Position numbers and translations under genes: made by a program. A DNA stretch of 64,000 nucleotides from Thiothrix fructosivorans (GTDB lineage Bacteria > Pseudomonadota > Gammaproteobacteria > Thiotrichales > Thiotrichaceae). The notes below the pieces were generated by a model. That model searched no databases, had not been told where the DNA came from, and worked only from the letters and a program-made list of their open reading frames with translations. Location of the stretch: assembly GCF_017349355.1 (NCBI RefSeq), contig NZ_JAFMPM010000008.1, positions 1,403,534 to 1,467,533 of the forward strand, given 5' to 3'. Below, in pieces: positions 34,237 to 42,574 of the stretch; positions within the stretch are counted from its first letter, which is position 1; each line of letters begins with the position of its first letter.

Positions 34237-36204
34237 ATGAAATTCAATCTTCCAAACAATAACGGCAAATTGCCAACCGACCAACACCGGGCCCTGAAAA
34301 ACTATCGCCTGATGCAGTGGGCGAAGGTCGCCACCTTCGGGCTGTATATGGTGGCAGTGTTCATGCTGTACGTCTCCGACGTGTGGGGCGTTGCCTCCTT
34401 CGTGACTCAAAACAGCAATGAATTCATCGCCCTTTCGGTGTTTTCCATCATCAGCTTTGTTCTGGCGTTCTTCCTCGCATCCAGCAAAGAAGCGGTTTAT
34501 GAAGACATCGCCCTGCACCGCTCGGAGGGCTGGAAGCTCAAGGGCACGCAATACGCGGCAATGGGCTTGTTCCTATCCAGTGGCATCCTGTTTGAAATGT
34601 TCTCGACCACCAACAATCAGCAGCACATTGCCAACACAGCAGCAGAACAATCCACCATGATGAAATCCATTCAGGGAACGGACGTATCCTTGTTGGGCAG
34701 CGCCAACCTAACCGACAGTTTCGCCAGTGCCAAAATGAAATTGGCGCAATGTGAAGCACGTCTGGCACAAGGCAAAGAAAAGCATTGTGACGGTGCTAGA
34801 GCACGGGTTGACGCGGTACGCGAAAGCATGACCATGAGCAACCAACTAGCCACTACAGCCGCGCAGCAAAGCGTCGACAACAAAGTCGACGGTATGCTGA
34901 AGATCCGTGAGCACTTTGACAAACCCATGTTTCAGGCAATCGGCAAAGCTACTGGCACAGATAACAATTCAGGCATGTTAATGGTCATCGGCGTGCTGAT
35001 CTTCATCTTTGAATGTCAGCACATCATGGCATTGTTTGCTTATGCCAACAGTCTGGCACGGATTAACCGCAAAGACTCAAAGGGGTTGGGGTTGCCAGCC
35101 GATGATGAAATGAAGGAACGGCGCGAAGCTGAGGCAATGGCGGCGCGTGATCTTAAATCTAGCTCATACGACTTTAAAAGATGGGCTGATGAAAAAGAAG
35201 CTAAAGCACCGTTGGCAGCATTTGCCAATTCCGCCAAACAAACCGTAGGCGAATATGCTGCAAAAGTCGAAGCGGGTTTAAAAGCCTCACCCTACGTTAT
35301 CGCCCGTGAATATGCCCGTGCCGATTATGCCAATAAGCAGGTATTAGCCGACGCGGGGCGTATTGGTGGCAAGATCGGCGCAAAGCTGGACGACGCATTA
35401 AATGCTGAAAACCGTAAAAACCACCCGCAGAAAATTCAATTTCCTGTAGGCGAAGGTAAAACAGCAGATGACTATGACTTAATCCCGCGTACCGATAAAA
35501 CCCCTACCCTTTCCGGCGAAAACACTGTGAAGTATTTAACCCCGAAAATGAGCGTAGCGGATACGGTTAAGCATATCCAAGCCAGCGTAAAGCAATCAGG
35601 CGCAAGCTCACCAGCGGCGATTCAGGCGGCTGTGTTTGATGCGTTTGCAGCCATGCCCAACCCTGCCCCACTCTCTGATTCAATCCTTGAGCGCATCGTT
35701 GGCAAGCTGGCAGAAAAGACAATCCCGACCACTGCTCCTTCCGTTCCATTCCACCAGCAATCCGGCGCAACGGGCATCCACAACCCCGTGTTAGGTACTG
35801 AGGAAGAGCACTTCCCACTACCCCTGCAAGACCTCGACGCGGCGCGTGTCTCACCGTGTACTGTACACGTAGCACCGTCAACCGAAACACGCGCATCAGA
35901 CGTGAATCACGGCGGTGGTGAATCACGCGTGTCACCGTGTACAGTACACGCAGAAGAGGGTGGGAAACCATTCACTGAATCACACTATGACCAGCTCAAA
36001 AAAATGGTTGTGAACCGCGAAATTGAGCCAACATTCAGACCTATTAAAGCCGTGTTGCGCGGCTGGGAAGTCGGCACAAGTGAGCGCAACCGCCAAGTGA
36101 TTGCCACGACTGCACTTGACAGAATGCACCGTGAAAACATTCTGGTGCTCAACCCCGCCAATGATGGCAGCGGTATCAAAAAAGCCAAATACATCTTGGC
36201 ATGA
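34237..36204 (+). CDS. Large membrane protein with a winged-helix-like C-terminus
   Basis: The 655-residue protein is unknown to me. Hydrophobic helices lie near residues 28-48, 64-84 and 107-125, with a fourth near 247-268. The loop between helices three and four is long and polar. The rest is cytosolic-looking: a charged helical region (about 280-420), a linker, and a final 75 residues (from FTESHYDQLKKMVV to KAKYILA) that look like a winged helix. SPCTVH appears twice near residues 540-571, encoded by two palindromes. Four membrane helices plus a DNA-binding-like tail recall DNA transport or segregation proteins, but no ATPase motif is present. It starts 10 bp after the small membrane gene. 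Confidence 0.7.
   Translation: MKFNLPNNNGKLPTDQHRALKNYRLMQWAKVATFGLYMVAVFMLYVSDVWGVASFVTQNSNEFIALSVFSIISFVLAFFLASSKEAVYEDIALHRSEGWKLKGTQYAAMGLFLSSGILFEMFSTTNNQQHIANTAAEQSTMMKSIQGTDVSLLGSANLTDSFASAKMKLAQCEARLAQGKEKHCDGARARVDAVRESMTMSNQLATTAAQQSVDNKVDGMLKIREHFDKPMFQAIGKATGTDNNSGMLMVIGVLIFIFECQHIMALFAYANSLARINRKDSKGLGLPADDEMKERREAEAMAARDLKSSSYDFKRWADEKEAKAPLAAFANSAKQTVGEYAAKVEAGLKASPYVIAREYARADYANKQVLADAGRIGGKIGAKLDDALNAENRKNHPQKIQFPVGEGKTADDYDLIPRTDKTPTLSGENTVKYLTPKMSVADTVKHIQASVKQSGASSPAAIQAAVFDAFAAMPNPAPLSDSILERIVGKLAEKTIPTTAPSVPFHQQSGATGIHNPVLGTEEEHFPLPLQDLDAARVSPCTVHVAPSTETRASDVNHGGGESRVSPCTVHAEEGGKPFTESHYDQLKKMVVNREIEPTFRPIKAVLRGWEVGTSERNRQVIATTALDRMHRENILVLNPANDGSGIKKAKYILA
35855..35950. 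repeat. Pair of 15-bp palindromes in the large membrane protein gene
   Basis: CGTGTACTGTACACG (35855-35869) and CGTGTACAGTACACG (35936-35950) are perfect palindromes with a single central base. They lie 81 bp apart (start to start), and the flanks are similar too (GTGTC...CACCGTG). They could be protein-binding sites (about eight turns apart) or a short duplicated segment. Confidence 0.8.
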
Positions 36205-36258
36205 TCGACACGGCGGGGAAGGGTAGTTCCTTCCTCGCTATCAAATGACCATCAAATG

Positions 36259-36283
36259 AGCCGGACAAGTTTCCGGCTTTTTT
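36259..36283 (+). terminator. Rho-independent terminator after the large membrane gene
   Basis: Stem AGCCGGA / TCCGGCT, followed by a T run. Nearly identical to the terminator at 25864-25887. Confidence 0.88.
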
Positions 36284-36328
36284 ATGTCAGAATGAATATT
36301 TAGCCGTAGCAAAGATAATAGGAGTTTT

Positions 36329-36598
36329 ATGTATCAAGATTGGAAACAGTGGGCAAGGTTTGCCTATTCCGCGTTTAACTTATTTATCGTGTGGCGATTA
36401 ACGCAGCCGTGGGTAATTAACTTGTATTCAGAATTGGAAATACCCGGATATGTTCAAGTGTCATTATTTGTAATCGCGGCGGGGCTGGTATTCCCAACCA
36501 AACAGCGCTTCGATTGGGATGATGACGGCGACGTATTCCAAGTCAGAATAGGCGTGTTTGTGTCGTGGCTAGCATGGGCAGCAAGTTTTCTACCCTGA
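36329..36598 (+). CDS. Small membrane protein near the right end
   Basis: The 89-residue protein has about three hydrophobic segments (AFNLFIVWRLTQPWVI; VQVSLFVIAAGLVFP; IGVFVSWLAWAASFLP) and an acidic loop (DWDDDGD). AGGAG lies upstream of the ATG. It is followed by a terminator and then the attachment site. It resembles no family I recognise. Confidence 0.65.
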   Translation: MYQDWKQWARFAYSAFNLFIVWRLTQPWVINLYSELEIPGYVQVSLFVIAAGLVFPTKQRFDWDDDGDVFQVRIGVFVSWLAWAASFLP

Positions 36599-36617
36599 CA
36601 ATCAAAACTCAATCAAG

Positions 36618-36648
36618 AAAGCCGTGTCACCCGATGCGGCTTTTTTTT
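36618..36648 (+). terminator. Terminator at the right end of the element
   Basis: AAAGCCG / CGGCTTT stem with a 12-base loop, followed by eight T residues, 20 bp after the stop of the small membrane gene. Confidence 0.8.
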
Positions 36649-36775
36649 GCGAAAGGGTAGGGTATTAATCCCTAGCGAGTTGTCCCCGCGAAAGGTGCAG
36701 GTATGACCCCAACATGACCCCGCCAAAAACGGGCAAAAAACGGCAGCGCGTAAAAATCCGCAAGTGCTTATAAAG

Positions 36776-36832
36776 ATTGGTGCCCGGAGCCGGACTCGAA
36801 CCGGCACGCTGTTACCAGCGAGAGATTTTAAG
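36776..36832. repeat. Right attachment repeat within tRNA-Leu
   Basis: Identical over 57 bp to 23050-23106. Integration here leaves a complete tRNA because the repeat restores its 3' part. Confidence 0.93.
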
Positions 36833-36864
36833 TCTCTTGTGTCTACCGATTTCACCATCCGGGC
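36778..36864 (-). tRNA. tRNA-Leu (anticodon UAA)
   Basis: The 87-nt gene has paired acceptor ends (GCCCGGA and TCCGGGC), then A and an encoded CCA. The D arm has TGGTGAAATCGGTAGACAC. The anticodon stem-loop is GAGACTTAAAATCTC with anticodon TAA. A long class II variable arm (GCTGGTAACAGC) and the T arm GGTTCGAGTCC follow. The 3' 57 bp are duplicated at 23050-23106, so this gene is the integration site of the element to its left. Confidence 0.96.
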
Positions 36865-36992
36865 AGGAGGAATAAGGTAGGGCGCTAATCTTACACAACT
36901 CTGGCGCTCGCTTCCAGCACTTGTTGCAAACAATTTGCCTAAAAACGCTATACTGTTTGCCATTATCGGTTTTAACGGGAAATAAAAGCACC

Positions 36993-38174
36993 ATGCGATA
37001 CCTGCCAGCAGCTTTTTTGGGCATGAGCCTCGTGTTTAGCACGAGCGCACAAGCAGAATGTACCTCGCCCAACTTCAACGATTGGTTGGGAACGTTCAAG
37101 GCGGATGCCAGTGCGGCTGGGTTAACGCCTGCGTTGCTGGAGCGTACTTTGGGGGAGTTGCAACCGGATGCTGCTGTGATCCAACGCGATCGTTCGCAGC
37201 AAGTGTTTGCACAAGATTTCTTAACCTTCGCCACCAAAAAAGTGAGTAGCAATCGCTTGAGTTTGGGGAAAACCAACCTAAAAAAGCACGCGGCTTTATT
37301 CAAGCGCATTGAGCAAGCCTACGGCGTACCAGCCCCCGTTTTGACCGCTTTGTGGGGGTTGGAAACCGATTTTGGTGCGGTCACGGGTGATTTTTCTACT
37401 CTACGTTCCTTGCTGACGTTAGCGCATGATTGTCGCCGCCCTGAGATGTTTCGCACGGAATTGCTCAGTGCTTTGCAATTAGTGCAAAAAGGCGATTTGA
37501 CACCCGCTAAAATGCGCGGTGCGTGGGCGGGAGAAATCGGACAATTGCAATTTCTCGCGTCGCGCTACGATCAATACGCGGTCGATTTTAATGATGACGG
37601 ACACCGCGATCTGATTCACACCAGTGCCGATGCGCTGGCATCAGGGGCAAACATGCTCAAAGCCAATGGTTGGCGAGCAGGTGAGCCGTGGCTGCAAGCC
37701 GTGCAAGTGCCTGCCAAGATGGATTGGTCGTTAGCGCGTTTGGATAACAAATTACCCTTAGAGGATTGGGCAACCCAAGGGGTTAGCGATGTCGATGGCA
37801 GCCCGCTCAGTGGCAGCGGGTCGGCGGCATTATTGCTGCCAATGGGTCGGAATGGTCCCGCGTTCCTTGCTTATCCCAATTTCGATGTATTCTTGCAATG
37901 GAACGAATCCACCGTGTATTCCGCGACCGCTGCATATTTTGCGACGCGTTTAGCCGGTGCGCCCGCTTTGCGTAAAGGCAATGCCCCCGTCGCCTTATTA
38001 TCCACTTTTGAAACCAAGCAGTTACAAGCGAAATTGCAAGCGCAAGGGCTGAGCATTTCCAAAGTGGATGGGATTATTGGTGAAGAAACTCGTGAAGCCG
38101 TGCGCCAAGCCCAGCAAAAACTAGGGCTGCCCGTGGATGGCTACCCTGATCCTGAATTGCTGGCACGTTTATAA
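36993..38174 (+). CDS. Lytic murein transglycosylase (MltB/SltB1-like)
   Basis: The 393-residue exported protein has a signal peptide (cleavage after AQA near residue 21). The family 3 lytic transglycosylase domain has catalytic Glu in LWGLETDFGAVTG (E124) and GEIGQLQFLASRYDQYAVDF. A C-terminal peptidoglycan-binding domain (about 330-393, KVDGIIGEETREAVRQAQ) follows. It cleaves the glycan strand of murein, forming 1,6-anhydro ends. ATG at 36993 is chosen because it gives a proper signal peptide. Confidence 0.93.
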   Translation: MRYLPAAFLGMSLVFSTSAQAECTSPNFNDWLGTFKADASAAGLTPALLERTLGELQPDAAVIQRDRSQQVFAQDFLTFATKKVSSNRLSLGKTNLKKHAALFKRIEQAYGVPAPVLTALWGLETDFGAVTGDFSTLRSLLTLAHDCRRPEMFRTELLSALQLVQKGDLTPAKMRGAWAGEIGQLQFLASRYDQYAVDFNDDGHRDLIHTSADALASGANMLKANGWRAGEPWLQAVQVPAKMDWSLARLDNKLPLEDWATQGVSDVDGSPLSGSGSAALLLPMGRNGPAFLAYPNFDVFLQWNESTVYSATAAYFATRLAGAPALRKGNAPVALLSTFETKQLQAKLQAQGLSISKVDGIIGEETREAVRQAQQKLGLPVDGYPDPELLARL

Positions 38175-38240
38175 TGCAGTAACATTGCCCACTGCAAAAA
38201 GGTATACAAGGTACGGCAACCAATAACGCTTGCCGATTTT

Positions 38241-39446
38241 ATGGATAAAACAATACGGTTGGTTTCAGTAGTGGATATACAACTTTCACAGCGCGTTGGG
38301 CGCGTCAAACCTTCGCCTACACTGGCTATCACAGCATTAGCGGCACAGCTTAAAGCATCAGGTCGCGACATTATTGGTTTGGGCGCAGGTGAACCTGATT
38401 TTGATACCCCCGATCACATTAAGCAGGCGGGTATCGAAGCCATCCAAAAAGGTGAAACCCGCTACACCGCAGTCGATGGGACACCCGCCCTTAAACAAGC
38501 CATCATCCGTAAATTCAAACGCGATAATGGCTTAGATTTCAACCCCAAGCAGATTTTGGTATCGTGCGGCGGTAAGCAAAGTTTCTACAACTTGTGCCAA
38601 GCCTTCTTGAATGCTGGCGATGAAGTCATTATTCCCGCGCCGTATTGGGTATCTTACCCTGACATGGTGCTGTTGGCGGATGCTGTGCCAGTCATCGTTG
38701 CCGCTGGGCAGAGCGAACATTTCAAATTGTCGCCCGCGAAGCTGGAAGCCGCGATTACTGCCAAAACGCGTTTATTCGTGATCAATAGTCCGTCAAATCC
38801 GACGGGTGTAGCGTACACCTTGGAAGAGCTGGCAGCATTGGGTGAAGTATTACGTCGCTACCCGCAGGTATTGATTGCGACTGATGATATGTATGAACAT
38901 GTTCTGTTCGATGGCAGAAAGTTCGTGAATATTTTGGATGCTTGCCCTGATTTGTATGAGCGTACCATTGTATTGAATGGCGTTTCCAAAGCCTATTCCA
39001 TGACGGGTTGGCGGATTGGTTATGCGGGTGGCCCTGAAAAGCTGATTCAGGCGATGAATATCATCCAATCACAGAGTACCTCTAACCCGACCTCTATCTC
39101 GCAATATGCGGCAGTCACGGCGTTGGATGGCGATCAAGGTTTCATCCAAACGATGGTGGAGGCGTTCCAAGCGCGTCATGCTTATGTGTTGAAAGCGTTC
39201 AATGCGATGGATGGGGTGGAATGTTTGCCCGCTGATGGTACGTTCTACAGCTTCCCGAATGTCGAAGGTATGATCAAGCGTTTGGGCTTGGAAAACGATG
39301 CTGCGTTGGCAAGCTACCTGCTCGATAAAACGGGTGTGGCGGTGGTGCCGGGTTCGGCGTTTGGCTTAGAAGGTCACATCCGCATTTCATTCGCCACCAG
39401 TATGGCAAACCTCGAAAATGCGCTAGGGCGTATCGCCTCTGTGTAA
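38241..39446 (+). CDS. Aspartate aminotransferase, class I PLP enzyme
   Basis: The protein belongs to the class I aminotransferases (AspC-like subgroup beginning DIQLSQRVGRVKPSPT). The pyridoxal phosphate lysine is in NGVSKAYSMTGWRIG (K250), the substrate-binding Arg in HIRISFA near the C-terminus, and SPSNPTGVAYT is the conserved loop. It exchanges amino groups between aspartate and 2-oxoglutarate; prephenate could also be a substrate in this group. ATG at 38241 gives 401 residues. A GTG at 38271 matches the usual family start better. Neither has a strong ribosome-binding site. Confidence 0.93.
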   Translation: MDKTIRLVSVVDIQLSQRVGRVKPSPTLAITALAAQLKASGRDIIGLGAGEPDFDTPDHIKQAGIEAIQKGETRYTAVDGTPALKQAIIRKFKRDNGLDFNPKQILVSCGGKQSFYNLCQAFLNAGDEVIIPAPYWVSYPDMVLLADAVPVIVAAGQSEHFKLSPAKLEAAITAKTRLFVINSPSNPTGVAYTLEELAALGEVLRRYPQVLIATDDMYEHVLFDGRKFVNILDACPDLYERTIVLNGVSKAYSMTGWRIGYAGGPEKLIQAMNIIQSQSTSNPTSISQYAAVTALDGDQGFIQTMVEAFQARHAYVLKAFNAMDGVECLPADGTFYSFPNVEGMIKRLGLENDAALASYLLDKTGVAVVPGSAFGLEGHIRISFATSMANLENALGRIASV

Positions 39447-39481
39447 GTCTAGTGTGGGGGGCGTGGTGACTCACGCCCTCA

Positions 39482-39784
39482 TTATTGGTGTGCCGATACG
39501 CGGTACTGCTTTTCCAGATGGGTGATCACCAAATCTTGTAGTACGATAAATTCATCATTTTGCAGCAAATACCCATACAGCTTATTCCCTAAAAGGTCGC
39601 GTACTTGTGCGTAGGGTGCGGGTAATTCTATTTCTTTTACTTCCATTTCCTGCATATCCGTTTGCCGATCAAACGAACTCCCTGCATAAGCTGCCGGATT
39701 GGCTTTGAATTGTGCGTGCGCCGGAGCGGCGATGAGTGAGCCAGCCAGTAGTAATGCGCTAACGTAGTGTGCTTGACCTAACAT
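39482..39784 (-). CDS. Small exported hypothetical protein
   Basis: The 100-residue protein has a signal peptide (ALLLAGSLIAAPAHAQ, cleavage near residue 24). The mature part is about 75 residues with KLYGYLLQNDEFIVLQ. No cysteines remain after cleavage. It is probably periplasmic. It is convergent with the aminotransferase gene. Family not recognised. Confidence 0.7.
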   Translation of the reverse strand: MLGQAHYVSALLLAGSLIAAPAHAQFKANPAAYAGSSFDRQTDMQEMEVKEIELPAPYAQVRDLLGNKLYGYLLQNDEFIVLQDLVITHLEKQYRVSAHQ

Positions 39785-39928
39785 AATGTGTTCCCTCTCG
39801 ATTTATTGTACGAGTATGCTCGTTGGCATAGATCGTATTATTGTGCTGATTAGTCGAACTATGCTGTGAGAGGGTTCACATTTATAGGGAAAATTTTGTA
39901 TTTTACGCAAAAATTTATGGCTGTAAGC

Positions 39929-40816
39929 TTAATCGCGATAGCGTTTGACTAAATCTTCGTAAGCATCAATGCGCCGATCCCGTAAATAAGGCCACCAGCG
40001 GCGCACTTGTTCGGTGCGGTCTAAATCCAGTTCCACTACCAATTCTGTCGTGCTCGCCGTATCGGCTTGTGCCAGTAATTCGCCTTGCCAGCCGACAATC
40101 ATGCTTGAACCCCAAAACTGACTGCCTGCGGTTTGCTCGCTAGGGTCACCTTCAAAACCAATGCGGTTGGCGCTTAATACTGGAATGTTATTGGCAACGG
40201 CATGGGAGCGTTGGATGGTGATCCACGCGTCGCGCTGGCGAGCTTGCTCTTCCGGCGTATCTTGTGGATTCCAGCCAATCGCAGTGGGGTAAAGCAGCAA
40301 TTCTGCCCCTGCCAATGCCATCAAGCGTGCGGCTTCGGGATACCACTGGTCCCAACACACCAGCACACCTAGCGTTGCCAAGCTGGTTTTAATCGGCGTA
40401 AAGCCGAGGTCGCCGGGGGTGAAGTAAAACTTTTCGTAATAACCGGGATCGTCAGGAATGTGCATCTTGCGGTATTTGCCTGCAATGCTGCCATCCGTAT
40501 CCAGCACCACAGCGGTATTGTGATACAGCCCCGTAGCACGTTTTTCAAACAGCGAACACACGATGACGATACGCAATTCAGCCGCTAATGCGCCGAGCGT
40601 CTGCGTGCTTGCACCGGGGATAGTTTCCGCAAGGTCGAAGAAATCGGTGTTTTCGACTTGGCAGAAGTACAATCCGGTATGCAATTCCTGCAACATCACC
40701 AACTGTGCCCCTTGCGCGGCAGCACGGCGAATACCTGTAATGCTCTGGGCGAGATTCTTAGCGTAATCGGCACTATTGCTGTGTTGGACGACGGCGACTT
40801 TCAAGTTACGGCTCAT
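39929..40816 (-). CDS. aguB: N-carbamoylputrescine amidase
   Basis: The 295-residue nitrilase-superfamily enzyme has the triad E44 (LQELHTGLYF), K117 (KYRKMHIPDD) and C154 (LVCWDQWYPEAARLM). DPGYYEKFYFTPGD and QRSHAVANNIPV are typical of the carbamoylputrescine branch. It converts N-carbamoylputrescine to putrescine, CO2 and ammonia. It overlaps aguA by ATGA, so both steps from agmatine to putrescine are made together in the cytosol. Confidence 0.95.
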   Translation of the reverse strand: MSRNLKVAVVQHSNSADYAKNLAQSITGIRRAAAQGAQLVMLQELHTGLYFCQVENTDFFDLAETIPGASTQTLGALAAELRIVIVCSLFEKRATGLYHNTAVVLDTDGSIAGKYRKMHIPDDPGYYEKFYFTPGDLGFTPIKTSLATLGVLVCWDQWYPEAARLMALAGAELLLYPTAIGWNPQDTPEEQARQRDAWITIQRSHAVANNIPVLSANRIGFEGDPSEQTAGSQFWGSSMIVGWQGELLAQADTASTTELVVELDLDRTEQVRRWWPYLRDRRIDAYEDLVKRYRD

Positions 40817-41853
40817 ACGTTAACGACCTCGTGAGGGATTTGCATGGTGATGCAGTGCAGGCTGCCGTTTTGGGCAATCAAGGCGCGGCAATCAATCGGG
40901 ATAATGACGTGGTGTGGGAACGCTGCTTGCATTTGCTCGATGGCTACGGGGTCAAAACATTCATCCGCATACACGGGCAGCAAGACCGCGCCGTTGATGA
41001 TTAGGAAATTCACATAGCTGGCGGCTAAGCGTCGTCCATCTGCGTAAATCGCTTCCGGTAACGGAATCGGGAATAAGCGATACGGCTCGCCATTGCTTTG
41101 GCGCAAGGCTTGCAGTTCGGCTTCCATCGCCTGCAAGGGTTTGTAATGCGAATCTGTCGGGTCGGTGCAACTCATGTACACAATGCTGTGCGGATCAGCA
41201 AAGCGTGCCAGCGTGTCAATGTGTGCGTCGGTGTCGTCGCCTTCCAAATGCCCATGCGCTAACCACAGGATACGTTCCACGCCTAAGGCGCTGCGTAACT
41301 GGCTTTCAATCGCGCTGCGATCAAGGGTGGGGTTGCGATTGGGGTTGAGCAAGCAGATTTCGGTGGTTAACAATGTGCCTTGTCCGTCGGTTTCGAGGCT
41401 GCCACCTTCCATGACCAGCGGGTACGTTTCCAGCGTATTGCCAGACAGCAGCGGATGGTGCGCTAAGCGTTGGTTAACGGCGTTATCCAGTGCTGCTTCA
41501 AATTTGCCGCCCCATGCAGTGAAAGTGAAATCCAGCAATAACGGCTTGCCTGCTTGTTTCACCGTGATAAATCCGAAATCCCGCGCCCACGTATCGTTGT
41601 AGGGCATTTGTACGCAATGCACGTTGGCAGCGTTATGCGTGACAGCACTCAACACACTGTCGATATGCGCCTGATGTGCGTCATCATGGCACAACAATAG
41701 CACCCGTTCGCGCAGGCTTATCGCGCTGACAATGGCGGCGTAACAGGTTTCGGCTGCGTCCAGATTATCCGCCCAATCGGTATCAGGGTGCGGCCACGCC
41801 AGCAATACGCCCCATTGCGGATGCCATTCAGCGAGAAATTCACGGTTTTCCAT
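40813..41853 (-). CDS. aguA: Agmatine deiminase
   Basis: The 346-residue protein of the peptidylarginine/agmatine deiminase family begins with EWHPQWGVLLAWPHPDTDW. It contains MPYNDTWARDFGF, MEGGSLETDGQGTLL and HGHLEGDDTDAHIDTLARF, and has the catalytic Cys in SLHCITMQIPHE (C334). It hydrolyses agmatine to N-carbamoylputrescine and ammonia. It is the first gene of a two-gene unit with aguB. Confidence 0.95.
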   Translation of the reverse strand: MENREFLAEWHPQWGVLLAWPHPDTDWADNLDAAETCYAAIVSAISLRERVLLLCHDDAHQAHIDSVLSAVTHNAANVHCVQMPYNDTWARDFGFITVKQAGKPLLLDFTFTAWGGKFEAALDNAVNQRLAHHPLLSGNTLETYPLVMEGGSLETDGQGTLLTTEICLLNPNRNPTLDRSAIESQLRSALGVERILWLAHGHLEGDDTDAHIDTLARFADPHSIVYMSCTDPTDSHYKPLQAMEAELQALRQSNGEPYRLFPIPLPEAIYADGRRLAASYVNFLIINGAVLLPVYADECFDPVAIEQMQAAFPHHVIIPIDCRALIAQNGSLHCITMQIPHEVVNV

Positions 41854-42001
41854 CAGCTTAATTATTCATGTGATCACAAAGTGGCGATTATACAAAGCGG
41901 CTGTTGCGAAACAAACCCCTGTTTGCTTGTAGCTATTTACCTAAAGCGCGACAACAGTGAGACAATACTTGTATTAACTCGATAAAAGGATGGTAACGCG
42001 C

Positions 42002-42574
42002 ATGATTAAGCAATTGTTTGGGCTGGCAATGAGTTTTTTTGCCGCCGCTAATGTGATGGCTGAACCCGTGGCGGGGGCGGCAACCGCGAACGGTTGTCCC
42101 GCTGCTTTGAATTTCACCTTACGCGAATTAGGCTCGGATAAGGAAGTCAATTTGTGCGAAACCTATAAAGGTAAAGTCGTCATCATGGTAAATACGGCTA
42201 GCAAATGCGGTTTTACCCCGCAATTTGAAGGCTTGGAAAAGTTGTACAGCGATTATAAAGAGCGCGGTTTGGTGGTATTGGGCTTCCCCTCTAACGATTT
42301 CGCCCAGCAAGATCCCGGCACGGAAAAAGAGATCAAAGATTTCTGCCAACTGACTTACGGGGTGAAGTTCCCGATGTTTGCGAAAACCGAAGTGACCAAA
42401 GACAGCGCATCCCCGCTCTACAAAGTATTGGGTGAGATGGCAGGCGAATACCCAAGCTGGAATTTCCACAAGTACGTGTTGAATACCAAGGGCGAATTGG
42501 TTGGTAGTTTTTCCAGCTTTGTAACCCCGCAAAGTAATAAACTGGTGAAATTAATTGAAGCGAACTTGCCGTAA
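42002..42574 (+). CDS. Glutathione peroxidase family protein, exported
   Basis: The 190-residue thioredoxin-fold peroxidase has the active-site Cys in NTASKCGFTPQFEGLE (C69). GFPSNDFAQQDPG (with the family Gln) and WNFHKYVLN (with Trp) complete the catalytic set. A signal peptide (about 1-20, ending VMA) places it in the periplasm. ATG at 42002 has AAAGGA upstream; ATG at 41990 lies within that site and is less likely. It reduces peroxides with thiol donors. The stop overlaps the next start. Confidence 0.93.
   Translation: MIKQLFGLAMSFFAAANVMAEPVAGAATANGCPAALNFTLRELGSDKEVNLCETYKGKVVIMVNTASKCGFTPQFEGLEKLYSDYKERGLVVLGFPSNDFAQQDPGTEKEIKDFCQLTYGVKFPMFAKTEVTKDSASPLYKVLGEMAGEYPSWNFHKYVLNTKGELVGSFSSFVTPQSNKLVKLIEANLP

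Larger units (their letters stand above)
23050..36832. mobile_element. P2-related satellite or reduced prophage in tRNA-Leu
   Basis: A 13.8-kb element lies between 57-bp direct repeats, with the integrase next to the left repeat and the intact tRNA at the right end. Gene order is integrase, ProQ-like, mazEF, gpO, gpN, gpM, small genes, AlpA-like regulator, gpA-type replication protein, H-NS-like gene, membrane proteins. Portal, large terminase, head-completion, tail and lysis genes are absent. All genes are on the plus strand. The mix of autonomous replication and head-shell genes without DNA-packaging motor or tail suggests dependence on a helper phage. Confidence 0.88.
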
